Shown here piece by piece: positions 26,907 through 35,244 of a stretch of 48,057 nucleotides of DNA. Each line of letters begins with the position of its first letter. Positions within the stretch are counted from its first letter, which is position 1. Made by a program: the position numbers and the translations under genes. A model generated the notes under the pieces. That model had not been told where the DNA came from and searched no databases. It was given only the letters and a program-made list of their open reading frames with translations. Location of the stretch: NCBI GenBank assembly GCA_021811155.1, contig JAJZPO010000012.1, positions 1 through 48,057 on the forward strand, written 5' to 3'. The stretch comes from Bacillota bacterium. GTDB lineage: Bacteria > Bacillota > Desulfitobacteriia > Desulfitobacteriales > JAJXUE01.

Positions 26907-27713
26907 TTAATCAATCCCGTTTAAGGCAGCAGCAGCAGCCCGGACAATTTTTGGGTCCTGGCTCTCCAGTTGTGATTGTAGGACTGCCCGTGCCGGCTCA
27001 AACCTTATTTTACCCAAAAGCCGGATTAACTGCAGCCTGGTCGGCAAATCTTCTTCTTGGGCCAGAGCCTTTAGGGCTTCCGGCCCATAGGCCAGGTCAG
27101 AAAAAGAAAGCAGAACCCCGGCAGCCTTTCTGCGCACCTGGGGGCTTGCATCATAAAGGAGTTGTAAGACTATTTCCCGGGCCGCCGGTGTATTTATCTG
27201 CTCCAAGATTTCCACTGCATTGAGCCGCAGCCTGTCCTCGGGGTTCGAAGCCAATTCAGCCAGGAATGGCAGACTGGCTTGGCCCATGCTGCTAAGAGCT
27301 TCGGCAATTCGAGCCGGCAGCCACCTGTCTGTACTCAAACCTGCAATTAGCTGCCTTGCCACGCCGGAACTCTTCATCTGGCCGAGGCTCCTCGCGGCCA
27401 GGAGCTTTATTTCTTCGTCTTTGTCACCCATACCTGCAAGCAGCCTGGGAATCCGCAGCTCAGCCGGCAAAAAGTTGGCAAGCTCCACAGCCCAGAGCCT
27501 TATCACCGCATCGGTTTGAGCCTGCAAGAGGTCAAGAAATTTCGTCCCTTTACGGGTTGCCAGGTTTCGTTCCAGTTCCCGTCTGAGAGATTCCTCTAAT
27601 TTACCGTAATCTGCAGCCAGAAAGGAGCTGAAATCCTTACCGCCCATAAGAAAGGAATTAAGCCCCTCCCGGTCTTGAGGCAGGTTTTTCAACATCGAAA
27701 CCCATTTTTGCAT
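26907..27713 (-). CDS. HEAT-repeat protein
   Basis: The 268-residue protein is all-helical. From about residue 85 it shows HEAT-like repeats: IPRLLAGMGDKDEEIKLLAARSLGQM, LIAGLSTDRWLPARIAEALSSMG, LAELASNPEDRLRLNAVEILEQI, LLYDASPQVRRKAAGVLLSF and a last repeat to the end. Such solenoids bind protein partners. No catalytic motif is visible. The ATG follows GGGGGAGAACCTTC. Its position directly in front of mscS suggests a functional or regulatory link, which is inference. Confidence 0.8.
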   Translation of the reverse strand: MQKWVSMLKNLPQDREGLNSFLMGGKDFSSFLAADYGKLEESLRRELERNLATRKGTKFLDLLQAQTDAVIRLWAVELANFLPAELRIPRLLAGMGDKDEEIKLLAARSLGQMKSSGVARQLIAGLSTDRWLPARIAEALSSMGQASLPFLAELASNPEDRLRLNAVEILEQINTPAAREIVLQLLYDASPQVRRKAAGVLLSFSDLAYGPEALKALAQEEDLPTRLQLIRLLGKIRFEPARAVLQSQLESQDPKIVRAAAAALNGID

Positions 27714-27729
27714 GAAGGTTCTCCCCCGG

Positions 27730-29109
27730 TTAGCTTGAAGACCCGAAAAACGCGCTATAGGCCAGGTAGGTCATGAAAATATCCCCGACGCTGGCTAATT
27801 CAAAGGGTGAATGAATGGAAAGCAAGGCCGGTCCACAGTCCAGCACCTCCATACCGTAGCGCGCCATGAATTGGGCAATTGTGCCGCCGCCTCCCTGGTC
27901 CACCTTCCCCATTTCCCCGGTTTGCCAGACTACTCCAGCCTGGTTTAAGATACTCCGCACCTCGCCCACAAACTCAGCGTTAGCATCGCTGGTATCGTAT
28001 TTGCCGGCTATGCCTGAATATTTCATTATTGCTACCCCTTTTCCCAGACAAGCTGTATTCTGCTTGTCTGTAACATCGGGGTAATTGGGGTCAAAGGCTA
28101 CCGCCGCATCAGCCGAAAGAGCCTGTGACCTGCGCAGTGCCCGGCGCACGCCAATCCCGTCAGAACTGCCAGAGACCAGATAGATTAATTCAGCCACAAA
28201 ATCCTCCAGCAGGTTGGACTTCATGCCTGTGGCCCCGTCACTGCCTGTCTCTTCCTTGTCGCTGAACAGGGCCAAGGCGGTAAAGTCAGGGTTCTCCATG
28301 TCCAGCAAAGCCATGAGGGAGGTATAAACACAGGCCCTGTCATCCTGTCCGTACCCGCCGATCAAGCCACGGTCCAGCCCCACCATGCGGGCCGGGCCCG
28401 CAGGCACTGCCTCCAGCTCCGCACTGACCAAATCTTCTTCCGTAAAGCCGTGTCTGCTCTCAAGCGCCTGCAACAAGTTAGCCTTGACGCGCTCTTTGAC
28501 TTCCTGCCCGGCTAAGGGAATACTGCCGAGCAAAATGTTCAGGCCTTCTCCTTTAACTGCCTCCCGGATTTTTTTATCCATTTGTTCTTTCGCCAGGTGC
28601 GGCAGCAAATCGGTAATGGTAAAGACAGGGTCAGCTTCATTCTCCCCAATCTCAACCTTAACCCGGTCCCCCGCCTCAGTAATCACCACCCCATGCAGAG
28701 CTAAGGGAACAGTGGTCCACTGGTATTTTTTGATGCCGCCGTAGTAATGGGTTTTGCCGAGGGCCAGGCCCGCTTCCTCATACAGGGGGCGTTGTTTCAG
28801 ATCCAACCTGGGAGAATCGAGATGGGAACCGATTATCCTCAAGCCCAGGTCGAGGGGCTTCTTGCCTAGGACCGCCAGGCAGAGGGCCTTGCCGCCAAAG
28901 CTGTAATACAGCTTGTCTCCTGGTTTGGCGTCTTTGACTTCTTCAATTGAATGAAATCCCCTGCTTTTCGCCTGGCTGATGATAGCTTCCACTGCCAGGC
29001 GTTCTGTTTTCGCCCGGTTAAGAAATTGGCGGTAACCGTCAGCAAATTCGAAGGCTTTATCCCGCTGCTTCCCGTCAAGCACATCCCAAACAGTCTTTTC
29101 TTGTTCCAC
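27730..29109 (-). CDS. M18-family zinc aminopeptidase
   Basis: The roughly 459-residue cytoplasmic metallo-aminopeptidase removes N-terminal, often acidic, residues from peptides. Metal-site segments are IIGSHLDSPRLDLKQRPLY (His and Asp), FSDKEETGSDGATGM (the Glu-Glu pair) and the C-terminal LLSIHSPFELASVGD (His). The start is placed at a GTG 6 bases after AGGAGG, so the protein begins MEQEKTVWDVL. An ATG ten codons upstream has no ribosome site. With the M29 and M3 enzymes it is one of three peptidases in the window. Confidence 0.92.
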   Translation of the reverse strand: MEQEKTVWDVLDGKQRDKAFEFADGYRQFLNRAKTERLAVEAIISQAKSRGFHSIEEVKDAKPGDKLYYSFGGKALCLAVLGKKPLDLGLRIIGSHLDSPRLDLKQRPLYEEAGLALGKTHYYGGIKKYQWTTVPLALHGVVITEAGDRVKVEIGENEADPVFTITDLLPHLAKEQMDKKIREAVKGEGLNILLGSIPLAGQEVKERVKANLLQALESRHGFTEEDLVSAELEAVPAGPARMVGLDRGLIGGYGQDDRACVYTSLMALLDMENPDFTALALFSDKEETGSDGATGMKSNLLEDFVAELIYLVSGSSDGIGVRRALRRSQALSADAAVAFDPNYPDVTDKQNTACLGKGVAIMKYSGIAGKYDTSDANAEFVGEVRSILNQAGVVWQTGEMGKVDQGGGGTIAQFMARYGMEVLDCGPALLSIHSPFELASVGDIFMTYLAYSAFFGSSS

Positions 29110-29189
29110 GAAAAACCTCCTGAAAAAAACTATTCCCATAATTAGTTTTCCAATTCCATAGAGCTATCCTGCATTCTATAAAAAAAAAT

Positions 29190-29218
29190 GTGCCGAAAGG
29201 GCACCCCGGCGGGTGCCC
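29190..29218 (-). terminator. Terminator after cvpA with two alternative hairpins
   Basis: On the minus strand GGGCACCC GCCG GGGTGCCC forms an 8-bp stem. Its right half can instead pair as GTGCC CTTTC GGCAC, which is directly followed by ATTTTTTTTT. The second, shorter hairpin is the better-placed terminator. Confidence 0.85.
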
Positions 29219-29223
29219 TACTC

Positions 29224-29940
29224 CTAGTTCAATGAGTAACTCAACCAATGGGTTATACCTGTAAAAACCTGCCGCAAATATGGAATCAGGAATGAAGTCT
29301 GGGCCAGCTGGGAAAAAGTTTGCAGCAAGCCCGGACCGTGATTAAAGGAAAAAATCGGCCCCGAAAATCCAAACAGGACGGACACAGACAGCAGGGACGC
29401 CGCCACTCCCGCCAAAAACCCCCCAAAGCTATTGATACTTCCGACCAGGCCTTTACCTATACCCCCGGTCAGGCTTTTCCCCAAGAACCGCAGCAGCCAA
29501 TTGCAGATAAAAAAAATCAGGAAAAAGGAGATCATACTGACAACGACCAAGGTGATATATCCGATCATTGCCTCCCCAATATTCTTGATAGTGGCGCCGG
29601 CAGAGGATTTCATCATCTCGATGAACATGGCATCAAGTTCGTTCTGCATTGGTTTTGGCAGCAGCTTGGTAAGAAGAGCCAACTGATCAAGACCATTTCC
29701 CTTGATCGGCTGGCCCTGGGCAGCAGGCAGGGACATGACGCTCTTGACCGCTCCCTGGACCATTTTCCCCAGGCCCAGATTCGCCACAACCGGTGTAAGC
29801 TTTTTATAGGTGGAAAAGGCTATAACAAAAGATATAAAAGAAGCGGCCAACCCAATTGCAGCGTTAATCAAACCCTTTCTGTACCCGGCCAGCCCCCCTA
29901 ACAATAACAGGCCAACGATAACCAGATCTAATAAGTTCAT
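29224..29940 (-). CDS. CvpA-family membrane protein
   Basis: The 238-residue protein has about four transmembrane segments (near residues 1-18, 22-45, 125-150 and 170-195) and the family start NLLDLVIVGLLLLGGLAGYRKG. CvpA was named for colicin V production in E. coli; in other bacteria its role is general envelope maintenance and is poorly defined. The ATG follows GGGGGGAAGGA. It appears to be a single gene with a strong terminator. Confidence 0.85.
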   Translation of the reverse strand: MNLLDLVIVGLLLLGGLAGYRKGLINAAIGLAASFISFVIAFSTYKKLTPVVANLGLGKMVQGAVKSVMSLPAAQGQPIKGNGLDQLALLTKLLPKPMQNELDAMFIEMMKSSAGATIKNIGEAMIGYITLVVVSMISFFLIFFICNWLLRFLGKSLTGGIGKGLVGSINSFGGFLAGVAASLLSVSVLFGFSGPIFSFNHGPGLLQTFSQLAQTSFLIPYLRQVFTGITHWLSYSLN

Positions 29941-30152
29941 TCCTTCCCCCCCCGAACCTTATGTTCAGCCTATATTATTCTATTTTTCAACAAAATATCC
30001 TTCTATTCGATTTAAGAGGTGTTTGTCAGTTAATTACCAAAACTTGTTGGTGGACGTCGTGAAAACCTTCACTTATACTTATACTAAGCCGGACAACCAG
30101 TGGATTCCTGTGATTCCGCTCATGTTTGGCTTTTTATTGTATTGGGAGGGAG

Positions 30153-30848
30153 ATGGAATGGAATATGAAAAAGGCATTTAGTGTTCTTGCTGTATTGATG
30201 CTGGCGGTGATGATGGGCCTTGCTGTGGCTCCTGCCGCCAAGGCTGCCTTAGGGGACACCCTGCTCAAGGTAGGCTCATATGGTCCGGACGTGTCGGCCC
30301 TGCAGGCCAAACTAAACTATCTTGGTTACCCAGTGGGCAAAGCGGACGGAATCTTCGGCAATTTGACCAGGCATGGAGTAGTATCTTTCCAAGCTGCCAA
30401 CAACCTGGCTGCGGACGGCATTGTTGGCCCTCTTACAGCAAATGCTTTAAACAAAGCTTACGCTGCCCAACAGCGCCAGGACAAAGTCAACGCAATTCTG
30501 GCTACGGCCAAACAGTATATCGGGGTACGCTACCAATGGGGCGGAAGCACTCCGCAAACAGGATTTGACTGCTCAGGCTTTACCTCTTATGTTTTTGCCC
30601 GCAACGGCATCACCCTGCCCAGGATGTCAAGGGACCAATATACCGTAGGCAGCCCGGTGTCTTTCTCCAATCTGCAGCCTGGCGACCTGGTGTTTTTCTC
30701 TTTTGCCAAAAACGGTGTTGTGGACCACGATGGAATATACCTGGGGAACGGACAGTTCATCAACGCCTCCAGTTCCAAAGGTGTAACCATCTACACCATG
30801 GGTCCCTACTGGCAATCCATTTTTATGGGCGGTCGGCGCGTTTTCTAG
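30153..30848 (+). CDS. Secreted NlpC/P60 endopeptidase with peptidoglycan-binding domain
   Basis: A cell-wall hydrolase that would cut peptide bonds in peptidoglycan stems. It has an N-terminal signal peptide (MKKAFSVLAVLMLAVMMGLA, cleavage near AKA), a PG_binding_1 domain (SYGPDVSALQAKLNYLGYPVG with DGIFGNLTRHGVVSFQ) and a C-terminal NlpC/P60 domain. The catalytic Cys is in DCSGFTSY, the His in VDHDGIYLG, and a likely third polar residue is the Asn in FINASS. The start is uncertain between ATGs at 30153 and 30165; GGGAGGG lies very close to the first. It is one of only two plus-strand genes in the window and is followed by three stem-loops. Confidence 0.9.
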   Translation: MEWNMKKAFSVLAVLMLAVMMGLAVAPAAKAALGDTLLKVGSYGPDVSALQAKLNYLGYPVGKADGIFGNLTRHGVVSFQAANNLAADGIVGPLTANALNKAYAAQQRQDKVNAILATAKQYIGVRYQWGGSTPQTGFDCSGFTSYVFARNGITLPRMSRDQYTVGSPVSFSNLQPGDLVFFSFAKNGVVDHDGIYLGNGQFINASSSKGVTIYTMGPYWQSIFMGGRRVF

Positions 30849-30880
30849 GCACGGACGACTTTACAACTTAGGAACATCAA

Positions 30881-30920
30881 GAAATGCGCGCGCTTCGTTT
30901 TTCCTCAGCGCGCGCATTTC
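30881..30920 (+). terminator. Perfect 13-bp stem-loop downstream of the NlpC/P60 gene
   Basis: GAAATGCGCGCGC and GCGCGCGCATTTC form a perfect stem around a 14-base loop that contains a T-run. It is the first of three consecutive stem-loops. No T-run follows the stem, so it may be a barrier or stabiliser rather than a standard terminator. Confidence 0.6.
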
Positions 30921-30926
30921 CCTGCC

Positions 30927-30958
30927 GAGGCTGAGACATGCATGTTAGTCTCAGCCTC
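30927..30958 (+). repeat. Second stem-loop downstream of the NlpC/P60 gene
   Basis: GAGGCTGAGAC and GTCTCAGCCTC pair over 11 bp around the loop ATGCATGTTA. No T-run follows. Confidence 0.6.
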
Positions 30959-31030
30959 TCTAGGACTAGGACCGCGCTAGCCCCGGCCCTTCTTTTGGGT
31001 TTGCGCGATCCGTCGCAGCACCCCGTGATC

Positions 31031-31061
31031 GATATACTCGGCTAAAGTTGCCGAGTATATC
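31031..31061 (+). terminator. Third stem-loop, likely plus-strand terminator
   Basis: GATATACTCGGC and GCCGAGTATATC form a perfect 12-bp stem with a 7-base loop, followed by CTTTTCTG. It is the most terminator-like of the three stem-loops for plus-strand transcripts. Confidence 0.65.
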
Positions 31062-31076
31062 CTTTTCTGAGGTACA

Positions 31077-31104
31077 AAAAAGGATGCGTAACAGCATCCT
31101 TTTT
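31077..31104 (-). terminator. Bidirectional terminator behind tRNA-Sec
   Basis: GGATGC/GCATCC extended by A and T runs forms an 11-bp stem with a 6-base loop. On the minus strand it ends in TTTTTT, nine bases after the CCA end of tRNA-Sec. Confidence 0.88.
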
Positions 31105-31112
31105 ACTTTCTG

Positions 31113-31210
31113 TGGCGGGGAAGTGTGGGAATCGAACCCACCTTGGACAGGACCACTGCCCAACACGTGGATTTGAAGTCCAGGCCAGCCACCAGGCCAG
31201 ATCCATCCCC
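31113..31210 (-). tRNA. selC: Selenocysteine tRNA (anticodon TCA)
   Basis: The 98-base minus-strand gene has the anticodon loop CTTCAAA with TCA, a long variable arm with an 8-bp stem (TTGGGCAG/CTGTCCAA), the T-arm GTGGG-TTCGATT-CCCAC, discriminator G and an encoded CCA. The acceptor stem GGGGATGG/ACTTCCCC has five clean pairs, then a U-U and a G-A opposition, so it is slightly irregular. The selB gene lies just upstream. It decodes UGA as selenocysteine at SECIS-marked codons. Confidence 0.93.
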
Positions 31211-31259
31211 AAAAACAAAAATGAAAATTGAGCAGGTCTATTTTTTTGTTACAGCTAAG

Positions 31260-31288
31260 ATTATAGCATTTAAAGTTTGCCGAGGCAA
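31260..31288 (-). promoter_or_regulatory. Own promoter of tRNA-Sec
   Basis: The minus strand has TTGCCT, 17 bases and TATAAT with an upstream TG. It lies about 50 bases before the tRNA, so the tRNA does not depend on selB transcription. Confidence 0.72.
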
Positions 31289-31290
31289 AC
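31275..31290. promoter_or_regulatory. Palindrome over the tRNA-Sec -35 box
   Basis: GTTTGCC GA GGCAAAC is a perfect 7-bp inverted repeat that covers the -35 hexamer. It has the shape of an operator, but the binding protein, if any, is unknown. Confidence 0.4.
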
Positions 31291-31427
31291 TAAACAAATT
31301 GGCAAGTGTCCTTAGCCACATTCGGCAAGCGCGCGCCTTACTTTGTGTTTGCGTTTGGTCTGAATGCGTCGGTGCGGTAAAAAACAATTAATCCGAAGAC
31401 CAGAGTAAAATCTACAACTGTAAACTT

Positions 31428-33326
31428 CTAGAATTTGACGCGCTTGTCATTAAGCCGCCTGGTTAGTTTTTGACTGTCAAAATACTCCAGCAGGGGAATC
31501 AGGTACTTTCTGCTTGTATTCAGCCGTTCTTTGGCCTCCGAAGCAGAAAACTCGCCCCGAGCGGCTAACAATTCCAATACGGCCTCTCTGGCCGTTTTTA
31601 TGACGTTTGCCTCGAAATAAAGATTTGGGGCGACTTTAATCAGGCTTCCCTGACGCAGCAAAAACTGGAGCAGCTCTTCACCGCCGGCGGCATCAAGCTG
31701 GTGCCGCTGCAGCGCTGCACTCCAGTCGGGCGGAGTCAGTCCTGCCCTGGCGTACTCCACCAGCACAGCGTCGGTGGTATGCCGCAGCTGGCCTTGGGGT
31801 CCCGGCTGGTAACCCGGCAAGAAGACAAAATTACCGGAAAGACTCAAGCTGCCCGTATCCTGCAAATAAATCAGAAAGGCGGAAAAATGCTTGGCGCTCC
31901 AGCCTGAAAAGAACTTGGACTTGAACTCCTCCTTGGGAAGTCCCTGCCGCAAAGGATATTTGGCTTGGAAAGCGGCCAGGGTCTCCCTAACCCCTTTAGT
32001 CCAATGGTCTGCCCGGGCCCGCGAGAGCCAATAATCCTGCCCTTCCGACCTGGCAAGGGCCGCTTTGTCGCCCAAAAGAGCGAGGGAGCCCTCGACTTCA
32101 CCCCTGTTCAAGCCGGAAATCCTGGCAATCTCAGGCGCTTCCATCGGTTGGACTGCAGCCTGGAGAGCAGCATAGACCAAATCCTCCGGTGTACCCTTTT
32201 CCTTCACCGCCAACCGCCTGACTGCGTCTGTGTCAAAGCGCTTGTACTTTCTCTGACCTGAATCCAACACCGTGCCGCCGCCAATCGTCTGGGCAGGGGA
32301 GTAGCGTCGAACCACAAACTTGTCTCCCCGTGCAGCAATGACCGGTTCCTCCAGCAATATTTGCATGTAGGCTGTACTGCCAGGTTCCAACTCTTCCCGG
32401 CCCAAAAGGTGTACCCTGCCCAACACTTCCTTGGTACCGATGTGAAATCTTACCCGCTGGCGCTGCTGCATGGGCGCGGCGGCGCTGGACAGGTAGCGGA
32501 AGGACAAATCGAGAGTTTGCACAGGGGCCAGATAATCCGGGCTGAGCATGGTCGCTCCGCGTTGGATATCCGCAACCTCCAGGTCGGGAAGATTTGCAGC
32601 TACCCTCATCCCGGCGGCGGCAGCCTCGACTTTGGACCCATGAACCTGGAGCGAGCGCACCCGTGATGTCAGACCACCCGGCTCAATCACTACCGGTTCG
32701 CCCACCTTAATGCTGCCATGATAAACTGTTCCCGTAACTATAGTGCCAAAACCCGGCAGGGAAAAAACCCTGTCTACCGGCATGCGGCAGGACCCAATGG
32801 ATTCCCTTGGGGTAAGCCGGGCCAGTTCACGGTCAAGCAGATTTACCAGTCTTGCTATCCCCTGTCCCGTTACGGCTGAAACCTCCACAATCTCAGCTCC
32901 AGCCAGGACAGTATGCTGCAAGGTTTCTTCAATTTCGAGCTTCACCAGGTCACACCAGTCCTGCTCAACCAGATCAATCTTGCTTAGCACCACTATACCC
33001 TTGCGAATTTGCAATAGGTCGATAATCTCCAGGTGTTCCCTGGTCTGTGGCATGACCCCTTCGTCGGCCGCAATTACCAGCAGGACTAAATCAATCCCGC
33101 CAATACCCGCCAGCATCTGCCGGACGAATTTTTCATGACCCGGCACATCAACCACTCCGGCCCTGGCCCCGCTGGGCAGATTGAGGGAAGCGAAGCCCAA
33201 TTCAATAGAAATGCCTCTTTCTTTTTCCTCTTTTAACCTGTCGGTCTCTTCTCCGGTTAATGCCTTGATTAACTGGGTCTTGCCGTGATCAACGTGTCCG
33301 GCGGTGCCAATTATGTAGTAACTCAT
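31428..33326 (-). CDS. selB: Selenocysteine-specific elongation factor SelB
   Basis: SelB carries Sec-tRNA to ribosomes stalled at UGA by binding the SECIS hairpin. The 632-residue protein has an EF-Tu-like GTPase domain (GTAGHVDHGKTQLIKALTG at residues 7-25, VDVPGHEKFVRQML, SKIDLVE), beta-barrel domains II and III, and a C-terminal array of winged helices (about 390-632) for the mRNA hairpin. The ATG follows GGAGGTCACC. tRNA-Sec lies 217 bases downstream. selA and selD are not in the window, and I saw no selenoprotein gene here. Confidence 0.96.
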   Translation of the reverse strand: MSYYIIGTAGHVDHGKTQLIKALTGEETDRLKEEKERGISIELGFASLNLPSGARAGVVDVPGHEKFVRQMLAGIGGIDLVLLVIAADEGVMPQTREHLEIIDLLQIRKGIVVLSKIDLVEQDWCDLVKLEIEETLQHTVLAGAEIVEVSAVTGQGIARLVNLLDRELARLTPRESIGSCRMPVDRVFSLPGFGTIVTGTVYHGSIKVGEPVVIEPGGLTSRVRSLQVHGSKVEAAAAGMRVAANLPDLEVADIQRGATMLSPDYLAPVQTLDLSFRYLSSAAAPMQQRQRVRFHIGTKEVLGRVHLLGREELEPGSTAYMQILLEEPVIAARGDKFVVRRYSPAQTIGGGTVLDSGQRKYKRFDTDAVRRLAVKEKGTPEDLVYAALQAAVQPMEAPEIARISGLNRGEVEGSLALLGDKAALARSEGQDYWLSRARADHWTKGVRETLAAFQAKYPLRQGLPKEEFKSKFFSGWSAKHFSAFLIYLQDTGSLSLSGNFVFLPGYQPGPQGQLRHTTDAVLVEYARAGLTPPDWSAALQRHQLDAAGGEELLQFLLRQGSLIKVAPNLYFEANVIKTAREAVLELLAARGEFSASEAKERLNTSRKYLIPLLEYFDSQKLTRRLNDKRVKF

Positions 33327-33447
33327 GGTGACCTCCAGGTCAAAATTTATACCTTTTTATTATATCCGCCGGCGCCAGGGTTCAACTCGTCATGTGCGGT
33401 CGGCTCTTTCATTGGGCCAAATTCGACGGCAGAGCAAGAAATTCCTT

Positions 33448-34473
33448 TCATCTTGTCCGTCTGAGCAACAGGTAAATTAACGGACCCAGAGTTAGCAACC
33501 CGATATAGCCGAACAAGGGATAGACTACGGAGACTAAGGAAGAGAACTGGAAATGAGCCAAGGGGACTGCCGCGGCCAGTGCCCCGAGCGAAGCGGCCTG
33601 GTATGGCACAGCAGAAATACGGGTGACCCGTTTTATGAAGCTGAAAGCATTACCCACGGCCGCCGTAATCATAGCAAACCAAAGCACCAGGAGGTAGAAG
33701 ATTCCCATCTGGGGGCTGACCCGGAAGGCAATGTTCACCATAGGCACCTGATACGCCCCAACCGCGGGATAATAACGCAATAAGGCCAGACCGATGGCAA
33801 GGGCAAAAATTCCCAGCCCTATACCCCCCAGCGCCCCGCCTGCCACATTGCCGCGAATTTCTCTGCCCAGGGAGGAAAGTACCACCAAGGCAAAAGTCAT
33901 GTTAAACGAAACATAAAGCACCGCCGAAACAAACCACGGACGCGAAGGAACTGCGAGTGAGTCCACAGCGTCCGGCTGCGGTGGGGCTGCTGATAAAACC
34001 GCATAGCTGACCGCCAGGCAGATCAACAGTTTGAGCGGGATGAGGACGGTATTTATCCAGATGACCCCCTCACCCTTGCTGGCTAAAGCAATCCATACGG
34101 CCAAAGAGGTAAGTAAAATTCCCAGCGTCGGGGCCAAGCCAAAGTACTCCTGAAAAACCGCCCCGCTCCCTGACAGCATTATTACCAGTCCCGCAAACAG
34201 GAACACCGTAATCAGGATTTCACAGGTTCCGCCCAGGCGCCGCCCCAGCAGGATCAGGAACAGCTCCTGGTAGGAATTGACACGGTGCTTTTTGATTAAG
34301 CTGAGGGCTCCAAAACCCAATAACGCAAAAAGGCTTCCTGCCAGCAGAATACCCAGGATGCCCTTTTCCCGGTAAACTATGAAGAATTGAACAATCTCCT
34401 GCCCGGAGGCAAAGCCCGCCCCCATCACCGCCCCGATGTAGGTGGCTGCAACCCGCAGGTTGGACCGCGACAT
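33448..34473 (-). CDS. YkvI-like multipass membrane protein
   Basis: The 341-residue membrane protein has about ten hydrophobic segments. The N-terminus LRVAATYIGAVMGAGFASGQE is characteristic of the YkvI family, distantly related to amino-acid/sodium symporters. The substrate is unknown. The start is set at the ATG preceded by GGAGGGGTGATGGA; an in-frame upstream extension of 45 residues lacks family similarity. It diverges from yyaC and lies upstream of selB, with a 121-base gap. Confidence 0.82.
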   Translation of the reverse strand: MSRSNLRVAATYIGAVMGAGFASGQEIVQFFIVYREKGILGILLAGSLFALLGFGALSLIKKHRVNSYQELFLILLGRRLGGTCEILITVFLFAGLVIMLSGSGAVFQEYFGLAPTLGILLTSLAVWIALASKGEGVIWINTVLIPLKLLICLAVSYAVLSAAPPQPDAVDSLAVPSRPWFVSAVLYVSFNMTFALVVLSSLGREIRGNVAGGALGGIGLGIFALAIGLALLRYYPAVGAYQVPMVNIAFRVSPQMGIFYLLVLWFAMITAAVGNAFSFIKRVTRISAVPYQAASLGALAAAVPLAHFQFSSLVSVVYPLFGYIGLLTLGPLIYLLLRRTR

Positions 34474-34545
34474 TCCATCACCCCTCCAGTCTTTAATTGT
34501 TATGCTCTCAGGCTGCTGCACTGAACATCTTTGCAGTCCAACCAG

Positions 34546-34574
34546 GCATAAAATTTGACCGGCTGGGTATATTG
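34546..34574 (+). promoter_or_regulatory. Possible SigF/SigG-type promoter of yyaC
   Basis: GCATA followed after 14 bases by GGGTATATTG approximates the forespore consensus (GYWTA, GG-R-A-A-TR) with two mismatches. It lies about 27 bases upstream of the yyaC start. In Bacillus yyaC is expressed in the forespore, which agrees with this reading. Confidence 0.4.
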
Positions 34575-34600
34575 AACTAGACGGTTTAGGGAGGGTCCCC

Positions 34601-35203
34601 ATGTTCAATTTTAATCTGTCCGGGCATCAGAGCAGGCAGGAGGAAAAGCTCAGATTTCATATGGATGACCAGCAAGGGGTTTCCCGCCTAACCTCCTCTC
34701 TGGCCGGTCTTATCTCTGGCGCCGGCACCAACCACAGGCTGGTGGCCCTCTGCATCGGCACGGACCGGTCAACCGGCGATTGTCTGGGTCCACTGGTTGG
34801 CTCACAGCTCCGGGAAGGAATGGGCCGGGAATTGGTTGTCTATGGCACCCTTGACAATCCCGTTCATGCCAGTAACCTGCAGCAAACCTTGGCGGAGATG
34901 CAAGATTCTTATCCTGACGCCTTCATCGTGGCCATAGACGCCTGCCTTGGGCGCCTGGAAAGCGTAGGGTATATCAGCCTTTGCCGCGGATCCCTTAAGC
35001 CCGGCGCCGGAGTACACAAGAACCTCCCTATGGTGGGGGAGGTCCACATTACCGGTATTGTGAATGTAGGCGGCTTCATGGAATACCTGGTGCTGCAGAA
35101 CACCCGGCTTAGCGTAGTCATGAAAATGTCCAGGCAGATCAGCAGAGTGATCATGGATGCCTGTCGTATGTCTCAGGAACGTCCTGCTACCGGAAAAATC
35201 TAA
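34601..35203 (+). CDS. yyaC: Spore protease-like protein YyaC (DUF1256)
   Basis: The 200-residue protein matches the YyaC family, related in fold to the germination protease GPR, and is found only in spore formers. Landmarks are ALCIGTDRSTGDCLGPLVG, the VYGTLDNPVHASNL segment, IVAIDACLGR and the GSLKPGAGVHKNLPMVGEVHITGIVNVGGFME stretch. The role is thought to be processing in the developing spore and is not firmly shown. The ATG follows GGAGGGTCCCC. It is transcribed against replication and shares a terminator with the DUF4446 gene. Confidence 0.92.
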   Translation: MFNFNLSGHQSRQEEKLRFHMDDQQGVSRLTSSLAGLISGAGTNHRLVALCIGTDRSTGDCLGPLVGSQLREGMGRELVVYGTLDNPVHASNLQQTLAEMQDSYPDAFIVAIDACLGRLESVGYISLCRGSLKPGAGVHKNLPMVGEVHITGIVNVGGFMEYLVLQNTRLSVVMKMSRQISRVIMDACRMSQERPATGKI

Positions 35204-35240
35204 AGTGAATGACGTCCTCTATGAGGGCGTCATTCACTTT
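35202..35240. terminator. Bidirectional terminator between yyaC and the DUF4446 gene
   Basis: AAAGTGAATGACG and CGTCATTCACTTT form a 13-bp stem with an inner CCTC-TAT-GAGG hairpin. The A and T runs on both sides serve converging transcripts. It overlaps the last bases of yyaC and ends five bases before the DUF4446 stop. Confidence 0.9.
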
Positions 35241-35244
35241 TGGC

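Noticed and set aside
31428-34473. Selenoprotein gene with an in-frame TGA next to selB
   Set aside because: Both selB and the ykvI-like gene are complete without read-through of a TGA, and no SECIS-like hairpin behind a TGA was recognised.
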